Shown in pieces: positions 18,065-27,676 of a stretch of DNA of 64,000 bases; positions within the stretch are counted from its first letter, which is position 1, and each line of letters begins with the position of its first letter. The position numbers and the translations under genes are program-made. The notes below the pieces were generated by a model. The model was not told the origin of the DNA and made no database searches. It worked only from the letters and a program-made list of their open reading frames with translations. This stretch comes from Pseudoalteromonas apostichopi (lineage in GTDB: Bacteria; Pseudomonadota; Gammaproteobacteria; Enterobacterales; Alteromonadaceae): NCBI RefSeq assembly GCF_030297135.1, contig NZ_AP028065.1, positions 1,240,001-1,304,000 on the forward strand. Direction: 5' to 3'.

Positions 18065-20023
18065 CTAACCTTTAAAGTTAACAACCTTATTTGACTGTTC
18101 GTCATTTGCGATGGGGTTGGCTTGTTTAGCATTCCAAACTAGGTCACAAATACCATCAGTCGGGTTAAAGCCTGTAGGTGCATCGAGTAATAACTGGCGA
18201 ATTGTTTGGTGATCAAAATTATGACAAGCAATATCCAACGCTTCTAAAAACACATTAAGCTCAGGGAGTGGCAACATAACTTCGTTTGCAGTCATTATAC
18301 GCTCGTGCGATGTTTCGCCAACGTTATCGCCAATAAGTAGCTCTTCAAATAACTTTTCGCCTGGGCGAAGGCCAGTACATTCTATAGCTATATCACCATG
18401 CGGATTTGCGTCGTCTTTAACCTCAAAGCCAGATAAGCGAATCATTTTTGTAGCTAGGTCTTTAATTTTTACAGACTCACCCATGTCGAGTACAAATACA
18501 TCACCGCCTTTACCCATAGAGCCCGCTTGTATTACAAGCTGCGCAGCCTCAGGTATAGTCATAAAAAAGCGAGTAATGTCTGGGTGAGTTAATGTTATTG
18601 GCCCACCCTCTTTAATCTGCCTACGGAATAACGGTACAACTGAGCCACTCGAGCCAAGTACATTACCAAAACGTACCATGCAAAAACGGGTAGTATGTTG
18701 TTTACCTTTATTTTGTGCTAACCCTTGCAAGCAAAGCTCAGCCATACGTTTAGTGGCACCCATAACATTGGTTGGGCGTACTGCTTTGTCGGTAGAGATA
18801 AGTACAAAAGTTTCGACCTTCGCATTTACCGCGGCTTTTGCAGCATAGTAAGTACCAAATACATTATTACGTACCCCTTCTACAACATTGTGTTCAACTA
18901 AAGGTACATGTTTGTATGCAGCTGCGTGATAAACCGTTTGTACACCAAAGGCCATCATTACGGTTTCTATACGGTTAATACGCTGTACAGAGCCCATAAT
19001 TGGCACTAATTTTACGTTTAAGTTGTTATGAGTAATGTATTCACTAAGCTCTTTTTCGATTGAATATAAACCAAACTCGTTTACTTCAAAAAGTACTAAT
19101 TTTTTTGGTTTTTGTTTAACTATTTGCCTACATAGCTCAGAACCGATAGAACCACCAGCGCCAGTCACCATTACCACTTTATCGGTGATATTAGCTGCCA
19201 TTAGCTCTGGTTTAGGGTCTACAGGGTCACGGCCTAATAAATCTTCTATTTCAACGTCTCTAAATTCAGAGAGTTTCGCTTTACCTTCAACCACATCGGC
19301 CATACCAGGTATAGATAACACGGTCACTTTTAAAGGCTCTAATTGCGCTAAAATTTGTTTACGGCGGGCACGGCTTTCACTTGGTAAAGCAAGTAACACC
19401 TTACTAACAGGGCCTTTATTTACAAGGTCGTAAATACCTTTAAAACATAAAACGGGTATACCCTGAATAATTGAGCCTTGCTTTGTTGTGTCGTCATCTA
19501 TAAAAGCACGTACGTAATACTCAGGCCCAGTGTTTAATGCTGTTGCAAGCTGCCTACCTGCCGAGCCTGCACCATAAATAATGACCGACTCTTTATTAGC
19601 AGTAGTCAAACGGCCAATCATAGAGCGGGCCACAATGCGCGAGCCACCTACAGTAAGTAAACAAAGCCATGCAAAAATAAACGGCATAGTGCGCGGTATG
19701 GTTGTACCAATAAAAAACGAAATTAACACTAAAGCAACCGTGCTTATAAGTGTACCAAATACAACAGCCCACACGGCATGGGTATTCATGTAACGAAGTA
19801 CTGCGCGGTATAAACCTAAGTTAATAAAAGCGAATAAAGAGGTAGGGAGTAACAAGGCCAAAAGCACCCAGTTATCAATATTGTAAATAGGTGCAATACT
19901 ATCTAGCCTAACGATTAAGGCTAACCAAAAAGCCGATATAATAAAAAGTGAATCAAAGAATAAGGTTATTAACCTTTTTTTGGCGCGGGAGGCACTCAGT
20001 ACAGCACGAATATATTTATCCAC
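18065..20023 (-). CDS. Membrane UDP-GlcNAc 4,6-dehydratase (WbpM/PglF type)
   Basis: 652 residues from a GTG start (VDKYIRAV) that has AGGGAG six bases upstream; an upstream ATG would add 40 residues unlike the family. Four N-terminal membrane segments lie within about residues 20-130. A first nucleotide-binding region GAGSAGRQ is at 151-158, then the SDR domain with GAGGSIGSE at 288-296, STDKAV at 410-415 and MGATK at 421-425. STDKA in place of the usual YxxxK is typical of the long dehydratases. The expected product is UDP-4-keto-6-deoxy-GlcNAc, the precursor of QuiNAc, FucNAc or bacillosamine-type sugars. The aminotransferase encoded at 23.9 kb is a natural partner. Confidence 0.9.
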   Translation of the reverse strand: MDKYIRAVLSASRAKKRLITLFFDSLFIISAFWLALIVRLDSIAPIYNIDNWVLLALLLPTSLFAFINLGLYRAVLRYMNTHAVWAVVFGTLISTVALVLISFFIGTTIPRTMPFIFAWLCLLTVGGSRIVARSMIGRLTTANKESVIIYGAGSAGRQLATALNTGPEYYVRAFIDDDTTKQGSIIQGIPVLCFKGIYDLVNKGPVSKVLLALPSESRARRKQILAQLEPLKVTVLSIPGMADVVEGKAKLSEFRDVEIEDLLGRDPVDPKPELMAANITDKVVMVTGAGGSIGSELCRQIVKQKPKKLVLFEVNEFGLYSIEKELSEYITHNNLNVKLVPIMGSVQRINRIETVMMAFGVQTVYHAAAYKHVPLVEHNVVEGVRNNVFGTYYAAKAAVNAKVETFVLISTDKAVRPTNVMGATKRMAELCLQGLAQNKGKQHTTRFCMVRFGNVLGSSGSVVPLFRRQIKEGGPITLTHPDITRFFMTIPEAAQLVIQAGSMGKGGDVFVLDMGESVKIKDLATKMIRLSGFEVKDDANPHGDIAIECTGLRPGEKLFEELLIGDNVGETSHERIMTANEVMLPLPELNVFLEALDIACHNFDHQTIRQLLLDAPTGFNPTDGICDLVWNAKQANPIANDEQSNKVVNFKG

Positions 20024-20356
20024 AACAAGCTCCCTTTCTTGTAACGACAGCAAACTTAAAGTATCGCATCCATAACTTACTCTAAGCTTAATAATTGTTA
20101 AATTTTCATAAATTATAACGTTTAAATAGCTAAAAAACCACAATCTAATACAATTTCATTAATTATTGAATTTTAAAGAAAATAAAAGGTCAAAGATCAA
20201 AAGTATCATACTAACCCTAATCTGTACTAGCTCAGACTTGAGCTGACAATAGTTACCGTTTCAAGTGGTAACTGTCAGTTTAAATTTGAGCTAAATTCTT
20301 TTCTGCTAGTGCAATTTAAAAAGTAATTTTTACTCAAAATCATACTTTAAAAAGCC
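20024..20356 (-). other. Intercistronic region with stem-loops
   Basis: This 333-bp gap lies between the phosphomannomutase and dehydratase genes. It contains AGCTCA-GACT-TGAGCT (20229-20244) overlapping a larger stem, CTGACA-ATA-GTTACC paired with GGTAAC-TGTCAG (20243-20278, 3-nt bulge). The two stems share bases, so they are mutually exclusive. Neither is followed by a convincing T run, so attenuation or RNA processing is as likely as termination. No gene is seen. Confidence 0.45.
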
Positions 20357-21778
20357 TTAAAAAACTGAGCATCTATCTAAGACCTTATTTACAAGATAAA
20401 GCGCCCTTTCAGCACTGTAAGATTCTACATAGCATCTTAATTCAGGCGCATTGCCCGATGCTCTCAGATGAATTATCTCACTTTGATTAGTTGTTAATCT
20501 TAATCCGTCAATTTGACAAATAACCTCAGCCTTACCTAAGCCTAAACTATTCAGTAATTTAGCTGGATTTTCGCTTAACTCATTAATTAGAGCTTTACTT
20601 TTATCTGTTGCAAAGTCTTTCAACCTATCGCTCGCTGTAAACCTTTGTGGTAATGCAGTCAAAAGGTTTGAAATACTATCACCCATCGTCGCTACAATTA
20701 ATGCAGGTAGTATTGCATCCCTTGTAGGTAGAGCTCTTAGCTCTTTTCCATTGAATTCAAAATCACTTGCTAATAGGTAACCACCATTCGCCTCAAAGCC
20801 CGCTACTCGAGTGTATTTTTGATTAAGCTCAGCAAATGCCTCTATTACGTATGGTGATCCAATCTTAGTTCTAGTAACTGTTTTGAAAAAACCTGACAAT
20901 TCTATAGCTGTGTTACAGCTAACCGGTGTTGCTAGCGCTTCTATTGATAACGCTTGGCTACAAAGTAACCCCAATATATCACCTCTTAACCACTCGCCGT
21001 TTTCATCAGCAACAAGAGGCCTATCACCATCACCATCTGTTGAGAACAACATATCTAAATGATATTCTCTCACCCACTCTTTTGCTCTTTGTTTATCTTC
21101 ATTAGATACCGCTTCTGTATCAATTGGAATAAACTCATTACTACGACCTAAACAAATTACTTCAGCTCCCAGTTTTTCAAAGAGCAATTTGTAAATATCT
21201 CTACCTGCACTAGAGTGCTCGTAGATACCAACTCTCTTACCTAGAAGCTTTTCGCTATCAACAAATAGATCTATATAGCGAGTTAGATATGCGTTTTTTG
21301 CTTTATCACTTAAGGGAAGAGTTATACTTGTTAAGTTCAACTCTGTAAAATTAAAATCAGAAGACAAAATAGTTTGTTCATCTTGTTTTGTGATTTCGCC
21401 ATTAAGGCCATAAAACTTTAGGCCATTTCTGTCGAATGGAATATGACTACCAGTAACCATAATACTAGGCATATTATCTTGCATCGCAGTATATGCAAGT
21501 GCAGGAGTAGGTACAACCCCATAGAAAATCACATCGATATTGAGCTGGCTCAATCCCGCTGCACATGAATGAGCAATTTCAAAACTACTTGGACGATTGT
21601 CAATGGCAATGGCAATTGTGTTGAATTCATAATCACTTGCAATACTCTGAGCAAATGCAATTGAAAAAGCCGCACATACTTCTGGTGTAAAATCGGTAAC
21701 TAACCCCCTTGCACCACTCGTACCAAAAGTAACACCGCTCTTTGCAATGACTTCGGAGCAAACTAACTGGCTATCCAT
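20357..21778 (-). CDS. manB: Phosphomannomutase/phosphoglucomutase
   Basis: 473 residues of the alpha-D-phosphohexomutase family. The phosphoserine loop is TGSHIP (Ser111; the family norm is TASHNP), the metal site DGDGDR is at 248-253, the sugar-specificity loop GFEANGG at 327-333, and the phosphate-binding loop RASGNAPELR at 439-448. It is expected to interconvert mannose-6-P and mannose-1-P, and the immediately upstream manC supports mannose. A glucose- or glucosamine-type mutase remains possible. The active-site loop is variant but keeps Ser and His. Confidence 0.85.
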   Translation of the reverse strand: MDSQLVCSEVIAKSGVTFGTSGARGLVTDFTPEVCAAFSIAFAQSIASDYEFNTIAIAIDNRPSSFEIAHSCAAGLSQLNIDVIFYGVVPTPALAYTAMQDNMPSIMVTGSHIPFDRNGLKFYGLNGEITKQDEQTILSSDFNFTELNLTSITLPLSDKAKNAYLTRYIDLFVDSEKLLGKRVGIYEHSSAGRDIYKLLFEKLGAEVICLGRSNEFIPIDTEAVSNEDKQRAKEWVREYHLDMLFSTDGDGDRPLVADENGEWLRGDILGLLCSQALSIEALATPVSCNTAIELSGFFKTVTRTKIGSPYVIEAFAELNQKYTRVAGFEANGGYLLASDFEFNGKELRALPTRDAILPALIVATMGDSISNLLTALPQRFTASDRLKDFATDKSKALINELSENPAKLLNSLGLGKAEVICQIDGLRLTTNQSEIIHLRASGNAPELRCYVESYSAERALYLVNKVLDRCSVF

Positions 21779-21854
21779 AAAAGACCTATTTAATTTATAC
21801 TGTTAAAAGCTCGAAGTTATTACAATCTATTATTGTAATAACTGATATTTAATC

Positions 21855-23261
21855 TTACTCCACTCGACCATAACGGTCTTCAAAACGCACTATATCGTCT
21901 TCACCTAAATACGAACCTGATTGTACTTCGATCAACTCCAGGTCAACTTTACCCGGGTTTTCTAATGCATGAACTGCTGTAATAGGGATATAAACAGACT
22001 CATTCTCTGTCACATATTGCTCGGTATCATCAATTTGTACTTTAGCTGTTCCAGACACCACGATCCAATGCTCTGCACGATGATGATGCATTTGAACTGA
22101 TAACTTCGCACCCGGTTTTACTGTAATACGCTTCACTTGGAAGCGCTCACCACTATCAACTGAGTCATACTTACCCCACGGGCGGTAAACCTCTCGGTGG
22201 AAGATAACTTCTGTTCTCTTGTCTACCTTCAGTTGGCTAACGATTTGCTTTACTTTTTGCGATTCATCTTTATGTGCAACAAGTACAGCATCTTTTGTAT
22301 TCACAATGACTAAGTTTTCAACACCGACCGTTGCAACAAGTTTATCATCACCAAACACTAAAGTGTTTTTTGTATCAACAGACTTAACATCACCGATAAA
22401 GGAATTACCATTTTCATCTTGCTTTGATACTTCCCATAATGCAGCAAAGCCACCTACATCATTCCAGTTAGCATCCATAGGAACTACTACAGCATCTTTA
22501 GTCTGCTCCATTACAGCATAGTCAACTGACTCATCGGGGCACCTTTCAAAAGCTTCTTTATCAACTCGAACAAAGTCCATGTCACTACTTTGTACTTGAA
22601 CTGCTTTTTTACAGGCCTCGTAAATGTCTGGTCGGAAAGCTTTCAGCTCTTCAAGGTAGCGACTTGCTTTGAACAAGAACATACCACTATTCCAATAATA
22701 GTCTCCGCTTGCAATATACCCTTGAGCCGTCACTAAATCTGGCTTTTCAACAAAACTATCAACCACAAAGCCATTCCCAAATTCAGCTCCACGCTTAATA
22801 TAACCATAACCAGTTTCTGGCGTAGACCCCACAACACCAAAAGTCACAAGCTTGCCCTGTTCAGCTAACAGCTTTGCTTTGTTAACACTTTCTCGGAACG
22901 CAGTTTGATCAGCAATAACATGGTCTGCTGCCAATACCAATAATAATGAGTCATTATCATCCTCAACAGCTTTAAATGCTGCTAATGCAATTGCGGGTGC
23001 AGTATTACGACCTACCGGCTCCAGAAAAATACCGCTATGCTTCACATTCAACTGACGAACTTGTTCAGCTGCAATAAAACGATGTTCTTCGTTGCAAATC
23101 AGCATTACAGGTGAATGCTCTAACCCTTTTAGTCTTAATATAGTTTCTTGAAGCATAGTGTTCTCACCATGCAATTTTAAAAACTGTTTTGGGTAATTGC
23201 CGCGAGATAAAGGCCATAAACGTGTGCCAGAGCCGCCAGCAATTATAATAGGAGATATCAT
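21855..23261 (-). CDS. manC: Mannose-1-phosphate guanylyltransferase/mannose-6-phosphate isomerase
   Basis: 468 residues with both domains of the bifunctional type II enzyme. The N-terminal guanylyltransferase has AGGSGTRLWPLSRGNYPKQF at 8-27 and FVEKPD. The C-terminal cupin isomerase domain has RPWGKYDSVD and QMHHHRAEHW, carrying the metal-binding histidines. It makes GDP-mannose. It is 76 bp upstream of the phosphomannomutase gene in the same direction. No gmd or fcl gene is visible, so mannose itself rather than fucose is the likely use. Confidence 0.94.
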   Translation of the reverse strand: MISPIIIAGGSGTRLWPLSRGNYPKQFLKLHGENTMLQETILRLKGLEHSPVMLICNEEHRFIAAEQVRQLNVKHSGIFLEPVGRNTAPAIALAAFKAVEDDNDSLLLVLAADHVIADQTAFRESVNKAKLLAEQGKLVTFGVVGSTPETGYGYIKRGAEFGNGFVVDSFVEKPDLVTAQGYIASGDYYWNSGMFLFKASRYLEELKAFRPDIYEACKKAVQVQSSDMDFVRVDKEAFERCPDESVDYAVMEQTKDAVVVPMDANWNDVGGFAALWEVSKQDENGNSFIGDVKSVDTKNTLVFGDDKLVATVGVENLVIVNTKDAVLVAHKDESQKVKQIVSQLKVDKRTEVIFHREVYRPWGKYDSVDSGERFQVKRITVKPGAKLSVQMHHHRAEHWIVVSGTAKVQIDDTEQYVTENESVYIPITAVHALENPGKVDLELIEVQSGSYLGEDDIVRFEDRYGRVE

Positions 23262-23338
23262 AAGTAAACCTAAAATTTAACTTCTACATACGTAAAAGCG
23301 ACAATGCTTCTACTTAACAATGAACCTAAAGATATAAT

Positions 23339-23932
23339 TCAACGCAATATTTTAACAATAGTTTTTATTATTATTTTAATATCACCAATAAATGTTTTAT
23401 TTCTAACGTAATCTAAATAGAGTTTTTGCTTAATAGGTAAAATCTCATCAATATAAGTCTTCCTAGGATCAAGAGATTGAAATAACATTTCACTCTCATT
23501 CCTAAACTCAATAGAAGCATTATCAGTTATACCAGGCTTTACTGATAGAACTTCCTTTTTCACAGCTTTAGGATACTCATCAATATATTCTTGGACCTCA
23601 GGTCTTGGGCCAACAAAACTCATACTACCAAAAAGAACATTAAAAATTTGTGGCAACTCGTCAAGTTTATACTTTCTCAAAAAGTGCCCAAATTTAGTAA
23701 TCCTAGGATCGCGCCCTACGGTTATTTTCATTCCCATTTTTTCAGCATCTACAACCATAGTTCTGAACTTGTAAACGTGAAACTGTCGTTCATTTTTTCC
23801 AACTCGTTTTTGCTTAAAGATAATGCTTCCAGAAGAATCCATCTTAATCAGAATCGCAATCAACAAATATACTGGTAACAAAACAAAAATGCCTAATACT
23901 GAAAAAAGTATATCGAATAGTCGCTTAAGCAC
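23339..23932 (-). CDS. Small monotopic phosphoglycosyl transferase (PglC/WcaJ catalytic core)
   Basis: 197 residues: one N-terminal hydrophobic helix followed by the bacterial sugar transferase domain, without the extra N-terminal membrane bundle of WcaJ/WbaP. Conserved features are KRLFDI, FKQKRVGKNERQFHVYKFRTM, KYKLDELPQIFNVL and MSFVGPRP; the Asp-Glu pair in KLDELPQ is catalytic in the family. It should transfer a phospho-sugar from UDP-sugar to undecaprenyl phosphate and start a repeat unit at the inner membrane. The short form and the neighbouring aminotransferase resemble the PglC/PglE arrangement. It overlaps the aminotransferase gene by 8 bp. Confidence 0.9.
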   Translation of the reverse strand: MLKRLFDILFSVLGIFVLLPVYLLIAILIKMDSSGSIIFKQKRVGKNERQFHVYKFRTMVVDAEKMGMKITVGRDPRITKFGHFLRKYKLDELPQIFNVLFGSMSFVGPRPEVQEYIDEYPKAVKKEVLSVKPGITDNASIEFRNESEMLFQSLDPRKTYIDEILPIKQKLYLDYVRNKTFIGDIKIIIKTIVKILR

Positions 23933-25094
23933 TCTTTATATTCTCCATCAATATAGTCTTGACTGCCTCTATTACTCTTTCGACCTGCCCATCACTCATT
24001 TTAGGATAATTAGGTAAGCTTACTATTCGGCTGTAAGCATGCTCCGATTTAGGAAAAAGTCTCGCGTCCAAGTCATAATTTTCTTTCCAATATGGTTGTC
24101 GGTGCAATGGTATATAATGGACCGAAGTCCCGATCCCGGCTTCTGACATGAGCTCAATAAAGCGCTCCCTTGAAATAGTGAGAGACTCTAAATCCAGTTG
24201 CACGACATATAAGTGCCAAGAATGGACATCCTCAGGGTTAACAACATGAGGGGTTTTAATCGGTAAATCTTTAAAGCCATTATTGTATGCTTTTGCGATT
24301 ACTTCTCTTCTATCTTTTAATGCATCCGCTTTTTTTAACTGATGTATACCAATCGAAGAAGCAATATCTGTTAAGTTATATTTGTAACCAGGCGCGACTA
24401 CACTGTAGTGCCATGAAGGTTTTTTTGATGTAAAACGGTCGAAAACATCACGACTTATACCATGTAAGCGCATACAAGACATCCTATCCTTGTATTCCGG
24501 ATTATTAGTTACAATCATGCCACCTTCACCGGTCGTAATAGTTTTGTTTGCATAAAAACTAAAGACAGTAATATCGCCCATAGTACCAACCATTTTTCCG
24601 TTGTGGGTCGTTGGTAAAGCATGCGCAGCATCCTCAAGTATTTTAATGCCATACTGTTTAGCGATATCCATTAACTTATCAATATTAGCCGCTTGACCAG
24701 CATAATGGACTGGTATTATAACTTTAACGTTATCATACTCTTCAATAGCCCTCTTTACCTCGTCCACATCAATATTGAAGCTATCTCCTTCAATATCTAC
24801 AAAAACTGGATCTGCTCCTAAATACCTAATAACTTCAGCTGTAGCAGTAAATGTATGAACAGTTGTTATTACCTTATCTCCTGGACCAACTCCAAGAGCT
24901 TCCAGCGCTAAATGAAGGCCTGCAGTAGCAGAATTAACAGCTAGAGCAAAATCAGCACCTACATAACTTGCAAACTGAGTCTCAAAATCTTTAGTCTTTT
25001 GACCAGTTGTTAACCAACCAGACTCTAAAGTATCTACTACTTCAGATATTTCTTCCTTTCCGAGCATTGGAAGAGCATATGGAATAAATTCCAT
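23925..25094 (-). CDS. DegT/DnrJ/EryC1/StrS sugar aminotransferase
   Basis: 389 residues from the ATG that follows AGAGGT at 7 bp; the in-frame ATG 15 bp upstream would overlap this ribosome site. PLP-binding features are Asp155 in ILEDAAHA and the Schiff-base Lys184 in YANKTITTGEGGM. The substrate loop SGWLTTG near the N terminus is usual for nucleotide-sugar 4-aminotransferases. It probably aminates the UDP-4-keto-6-deoxy-GlcNAc made by the dehydratase at 18 kb, with glutamate as donor. Which epimer results (QuiN4N or FucN4N type) is not readable. Confidence 0.88.
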   Translation of the reverse strand: MEFIPYALPMLGKEEISEVVDTLESGWLTTGQKTKDFETQFASYVGADFALAVNSATAGLHLALEALGVGPGDKVITTVHTFTATAEVIRYLGADPVFVDIEGDSFNIDVDEVKRAIEEYDNVKVIIPVHYAGQAANIDKLMDIAKQYGIKILEDAAHALPTTHNGKMVGTMGDITVFSFYANKTITTGEGGMIVTNNPEYKDRMSCMRLHGISRDVFDRFTSKKPSWHYSVVAPGYKYNLTDIASSIGIHQLKKADALKDRREVIAKAYNNGFKDLPIKTPHVVNPEDVHSWHLYVVQLDLESLTISRERFIELMSEAGIGTSVHYIPLHRQPYWKENYDLDARLFPKSEHAYSRIVSLPNYPKMSDGQVERVIEAVKTILMENIKSA

Positions 25095-25105
25095 AGTATT
25101 ACCTC

Positions 25106-25858
25106 TCATTTCATTGTCCTTTTTCTTACACTATTAAAGGAGTAAAAAATAAAATTACACAATCTAAGTATTGGACTTAGCGTTTTAACAGACCAAAAAA
25201 CCTTTAAAGTTCTAAAAGCAATAACAAACTTGTTTCCGCTTATTTGCCCTTTTCTAATTCGATATTTTACAAGTGGTAAATCTAATCCATGAGCTGTAAA
25301 CCCACGACTTAAAAGGGTTAACCAAAGTTTGGTGTCCTGCCTTGTTCGGATAGTATCAAGATAGAATTCACCAACTATTGTTTTATCAATAATAGCTGTA
25401 GACATACCAATTTCTGTATTCCTCATATAGCTATTCAGATTCACGACCTCACTTACATTTACTCTGCCACTAATTGCGCGATCGTCTTCATCAATAAAAC
25501 TATAGCTAGTATGTACTATCGGGAAGCTACCATCTTTCATATACTTAATTTGTTTTTCAAGCTTATCTGGCTCCCATAGGTCATCTGCATCAAGAAAAGC
25601 AATGACTTCTCCCTTTGCTTCTACAAGCCCAGCGTTTCTTGCTACGCCTGCGCCACCATTTTTTTCAAGCTGTATTACTCTGACTCGTTTATCTTCTTTA
25701 TATTGCTCTTTTATAAACTCAAAGCTGTTATCAGTCGAGCAGTCATCAACTAAAACGTACTCCCAGTCAGAAAAAGTTTGACTAACAACTGAATCAATTG
25801 TTTTTTTGATAAATTTTTTAGCATTATACACCGGAGTGATAATCGACACCAAAGGCAT
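25106..25858 (-). CDS. Family 2 glycosyltransferase
   Basis: 250 residues. The GT-A core is clear: VSIITPVYNA at 4-13, VDDCSTDNS near 37-45, ARNAG, and the metal-binding DADD at 90-93. The second half has QDTKLWL, matching the acceptor-side ED/QD motif. It is a cytoplasmic enzyme adding one sugar to the lipid-linked repeat unit; donor and acceptor are unknown. It lies between the polymerase and aminotransferase genes, with only 11 bp to the latter. Confidence 0.88.
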   Translation of the reverse strand: MPLVSIITPVYNAKKFIKKTIDSVVSQTFSDWEYVLVDDCSTDNSFEFIKEQYKEDKRVRVIQLEKNGGAGVARNAGLVEAKGEVIAFLDADDLWEPDKLEKQIKYMKDGSFPIVHTSYSFIDEDDRAISGRVNVSEVVNLNSYMRNTEIGMSTAIIDKTIVGEFYLDTIRTRQDTKLWLTLLSRGFTAHGLDLPLVKYRIRKGQISGNKFVIAFRTLKVFWSVKTLSPILRLCNFIFYSFNSVRKRTMK

Positions 25859-25878
25859 ATAACCCCCTGTAAGTTATG

Positions 25879-27108
25879 TTATTTTTCCTTGCAAAGCGCA
25901 TTATGAAAAATGTAGGTAAAGTAAATTAACGTAAGCTGGACAAATGGAGTTTCACCTCTAAAGTAAATCATTGATATAATCGCTAGATAAAATGCTATAA
26001 ACGCCCCAACTCCATCTCGGCTAGATAAGAAGGAATAATATAATTTTGTAAATAAAAATAGATAGAAGAAAACTTCAATAATCACACCAAAATAGTGAAA
26101 CTGACTATAACCAGTTCCGATTATTGTATATGTCCTAACAGGGTTTTTTAACGAGATGTCTCTTTGTGTTATAGAAACTGTTAGTCTATTAGAAAAAGAA
26201 GTGATAGGTTTATCTTCCCAAATAAATCGTGGTACAAAATTTCCAAATGAAGCCCAAAACCAACCAGCTCCATACTCTAAACTATCTACCTCTCTCACCA
26301 TGTACTCATCCAGCTCGTTAATATACTTATTGTAGTTGAGCTGGTCCTTAACAATTTTTTCATTATTTGTAGAGGCCGAATCAATGCTCGAATCATCAAT
26401 TCCATGTCGTAGGTTATTAGCAACAACTAAATATGCTGGTAGTATTATAACAAAAACCATAACAAACACTGTTATACTCTTAACGCCTTTTCTATTCTTA
26501 TAAAGATAATAAGCAGAAAAAGAAATAATAGGAATAACCAAAGATAATCGAGTATTAGCATATATAGCAATCATAAATATGTAGATTACCAGAACTAAGA
26601 ATGCCATTTTTTTTGTATTTTCATTAGCAAGCAAATAGCCCAGCACATAATAGAACACAAATTGAGTTAATAGACTTAATGTCGATAAACCGCCGCCGGC
26701 CAGAGTATTTCCAACCAAATAATCATCTAATCTATTTCTAAAGAAGGCCCCAACAATACCAAATTCTATTATGATGCTTACTCCTGAACTAAGAGCAATT
26801 AGAAAATGAACGATAAATAAGAAAAAGAAGAAGTATTTAACAAACTTATTATCACTATTTTTGACGACTCTAAATGGCTTCTTAAACGATTTAGGTACAT
26901 AAGCACAAATGATCATTATTACTGTTAACCCGATATAGACCTGGGTAGATACATAAATCTGAGGGTCTACTAATGGCGGTAACAGAAGAATCAAAAATGC
27001 TACAAAGGCTACAGCAGAAACTGGTGATACAAGATTAGAGTTTCCCCAATCAAGCCATACTCGAACGAGAAATGTCGCTACAAATATAACTGTAAAAAGT
27101 TCATGCAT
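25879..27108 (-). CDS. wzy: Oligosaccharide repeat-unit polymerase (Wzy)
   Basis: 409 residues with about ten or more hydrophobic segments and a large polar periplasmic loop at about 235-310 containing the charged stretch NKYINELDEYMVREVDSLEYGAGW. This layout is that of O-antigen/capsule polymerases, which join undecaprenyl-linked units in the periplasm. Wzy sequences are poorly conserved, so the call rests on topology and on the neighbouring wzx. It overlaps the GNAT gene by 8 bp. The region is noticeably AT-rich, as is common in repeat-specific genes. Confidence 0.8.
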   Translation of the reverse strand: MHELFTVIFVATFLVRVWLDWGNSNLVSPVSAVAFVAFLILLLPPLVDPQIYVSTQVYIGLTVIMIICAYVPKSFKKPFRVVKNSDNKFVKYFFFFLFIVHFLIALSSGVSIIIEFGIVGAFFRNRLDDYLVGNTLAGGGLSTLSLLTQFVFYYVLGYLLANENTKKMAFLVLVIYIFMIAIYANTRLSLVIPIISFSAYYLYKNRKGVKSITVFVMVFVIILPAYLVVANNLRHGIDDSSIDSASTNNEKIVKDQLNYNKYINELDEYMVREVDSLEYGAGWFWASFGNFVPRFIWEDKPITSFSNRLTVSITQRDISLKNPVRTYTIIGTGYSQFHYFGVIIEVFFYLFLFTKLYYSFLSSRDGVGAFIAFYLAIISMIYFRGETPFVQLTLIYFTYIFHNALCKEK

Positions 27109-27676
27109 TTTTATTTACCATGAATAGTTTACCTTTGCTAAACCCTTCTAAAATATATCCATTCTTAATATAAAAATTTACAGCTTTAATATTTGAAGCT
27201 CTTACAGACAAACCAACATCTAGCTTGTACTGAGCCTGCAGTTCCTCTAATTTCGCGACAATTGTAGTTCCGATTCTAAGCTTGCTATACTTCCTATCAC
27301 TCGTTATTGATATCAGCCGAATATTTGAAGCTGAATCTAAATGATATACTCCTGAAAAAGCCTTATTCAAAAAAAACTTAAAAACAATAGCGGGCTTTTG
27401 AAGTGCAAAATTAAATATTTTATTCTTATTATTTTTTACTAATCGTGGTAGCACGCTTTCAAAGGTTCGCCCTAAAAACGCAAAGCCCACAATCTCATTA
27501 CCATAATAAGCCACAATAGAATAATCACTTAATTCCGCAATATTACTGTAATAATCGCACAGTAAAGGCAACGTAAAATGACTAGTTAAGTGATCATCCG
27601 GGTAATTTAGCTTATGTATCTCAGCAATTCTCAAAATCGAAATTTCATCAAGGTTTTGGACTAATTTAACTTCCAT
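27101..27676 (-). CDS. GNAT-family N-acetyltransferase
   Basis: 191 residues with a GNAT core: DYSIVAYYGNEIVGFAFL (beta strands 2-3), then ITSDRKYSKLRIGTTIVAKLEE, equivalent to the acetyl-CoA motif (R/Q-x-x-G-x-G/A, here KLRIGT), and SVRASNIKAVNFYIKNGY. Within this operon it is a good candidate for acetylating the amino group installed by the aminotransferase, or another sugar amine. The usual PglD-type acetyltransferases have a hexapeptide fold instead, so this would be an alternative solution. It overlaps both neighbours by about 10 bp. Confidence 0.78.
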   Translation of the reverse strand: MEVKLVQNLDEISILRIAEIHKLNYPDDHLTSHFTLPLLCDYYSNIAELSDYSIVAYYGNEIVGFAFLGRTFESVLPRLVKNNKNKIFNFALQKPAIVFKFFLNKAFSGVYHLDSASNIRLISITSDRKYSKLRIGTTIVAKLEELQAQYKLDVGLSVRASNIKAVNFYIKNGYILEGFSKGKLFMVNKNA

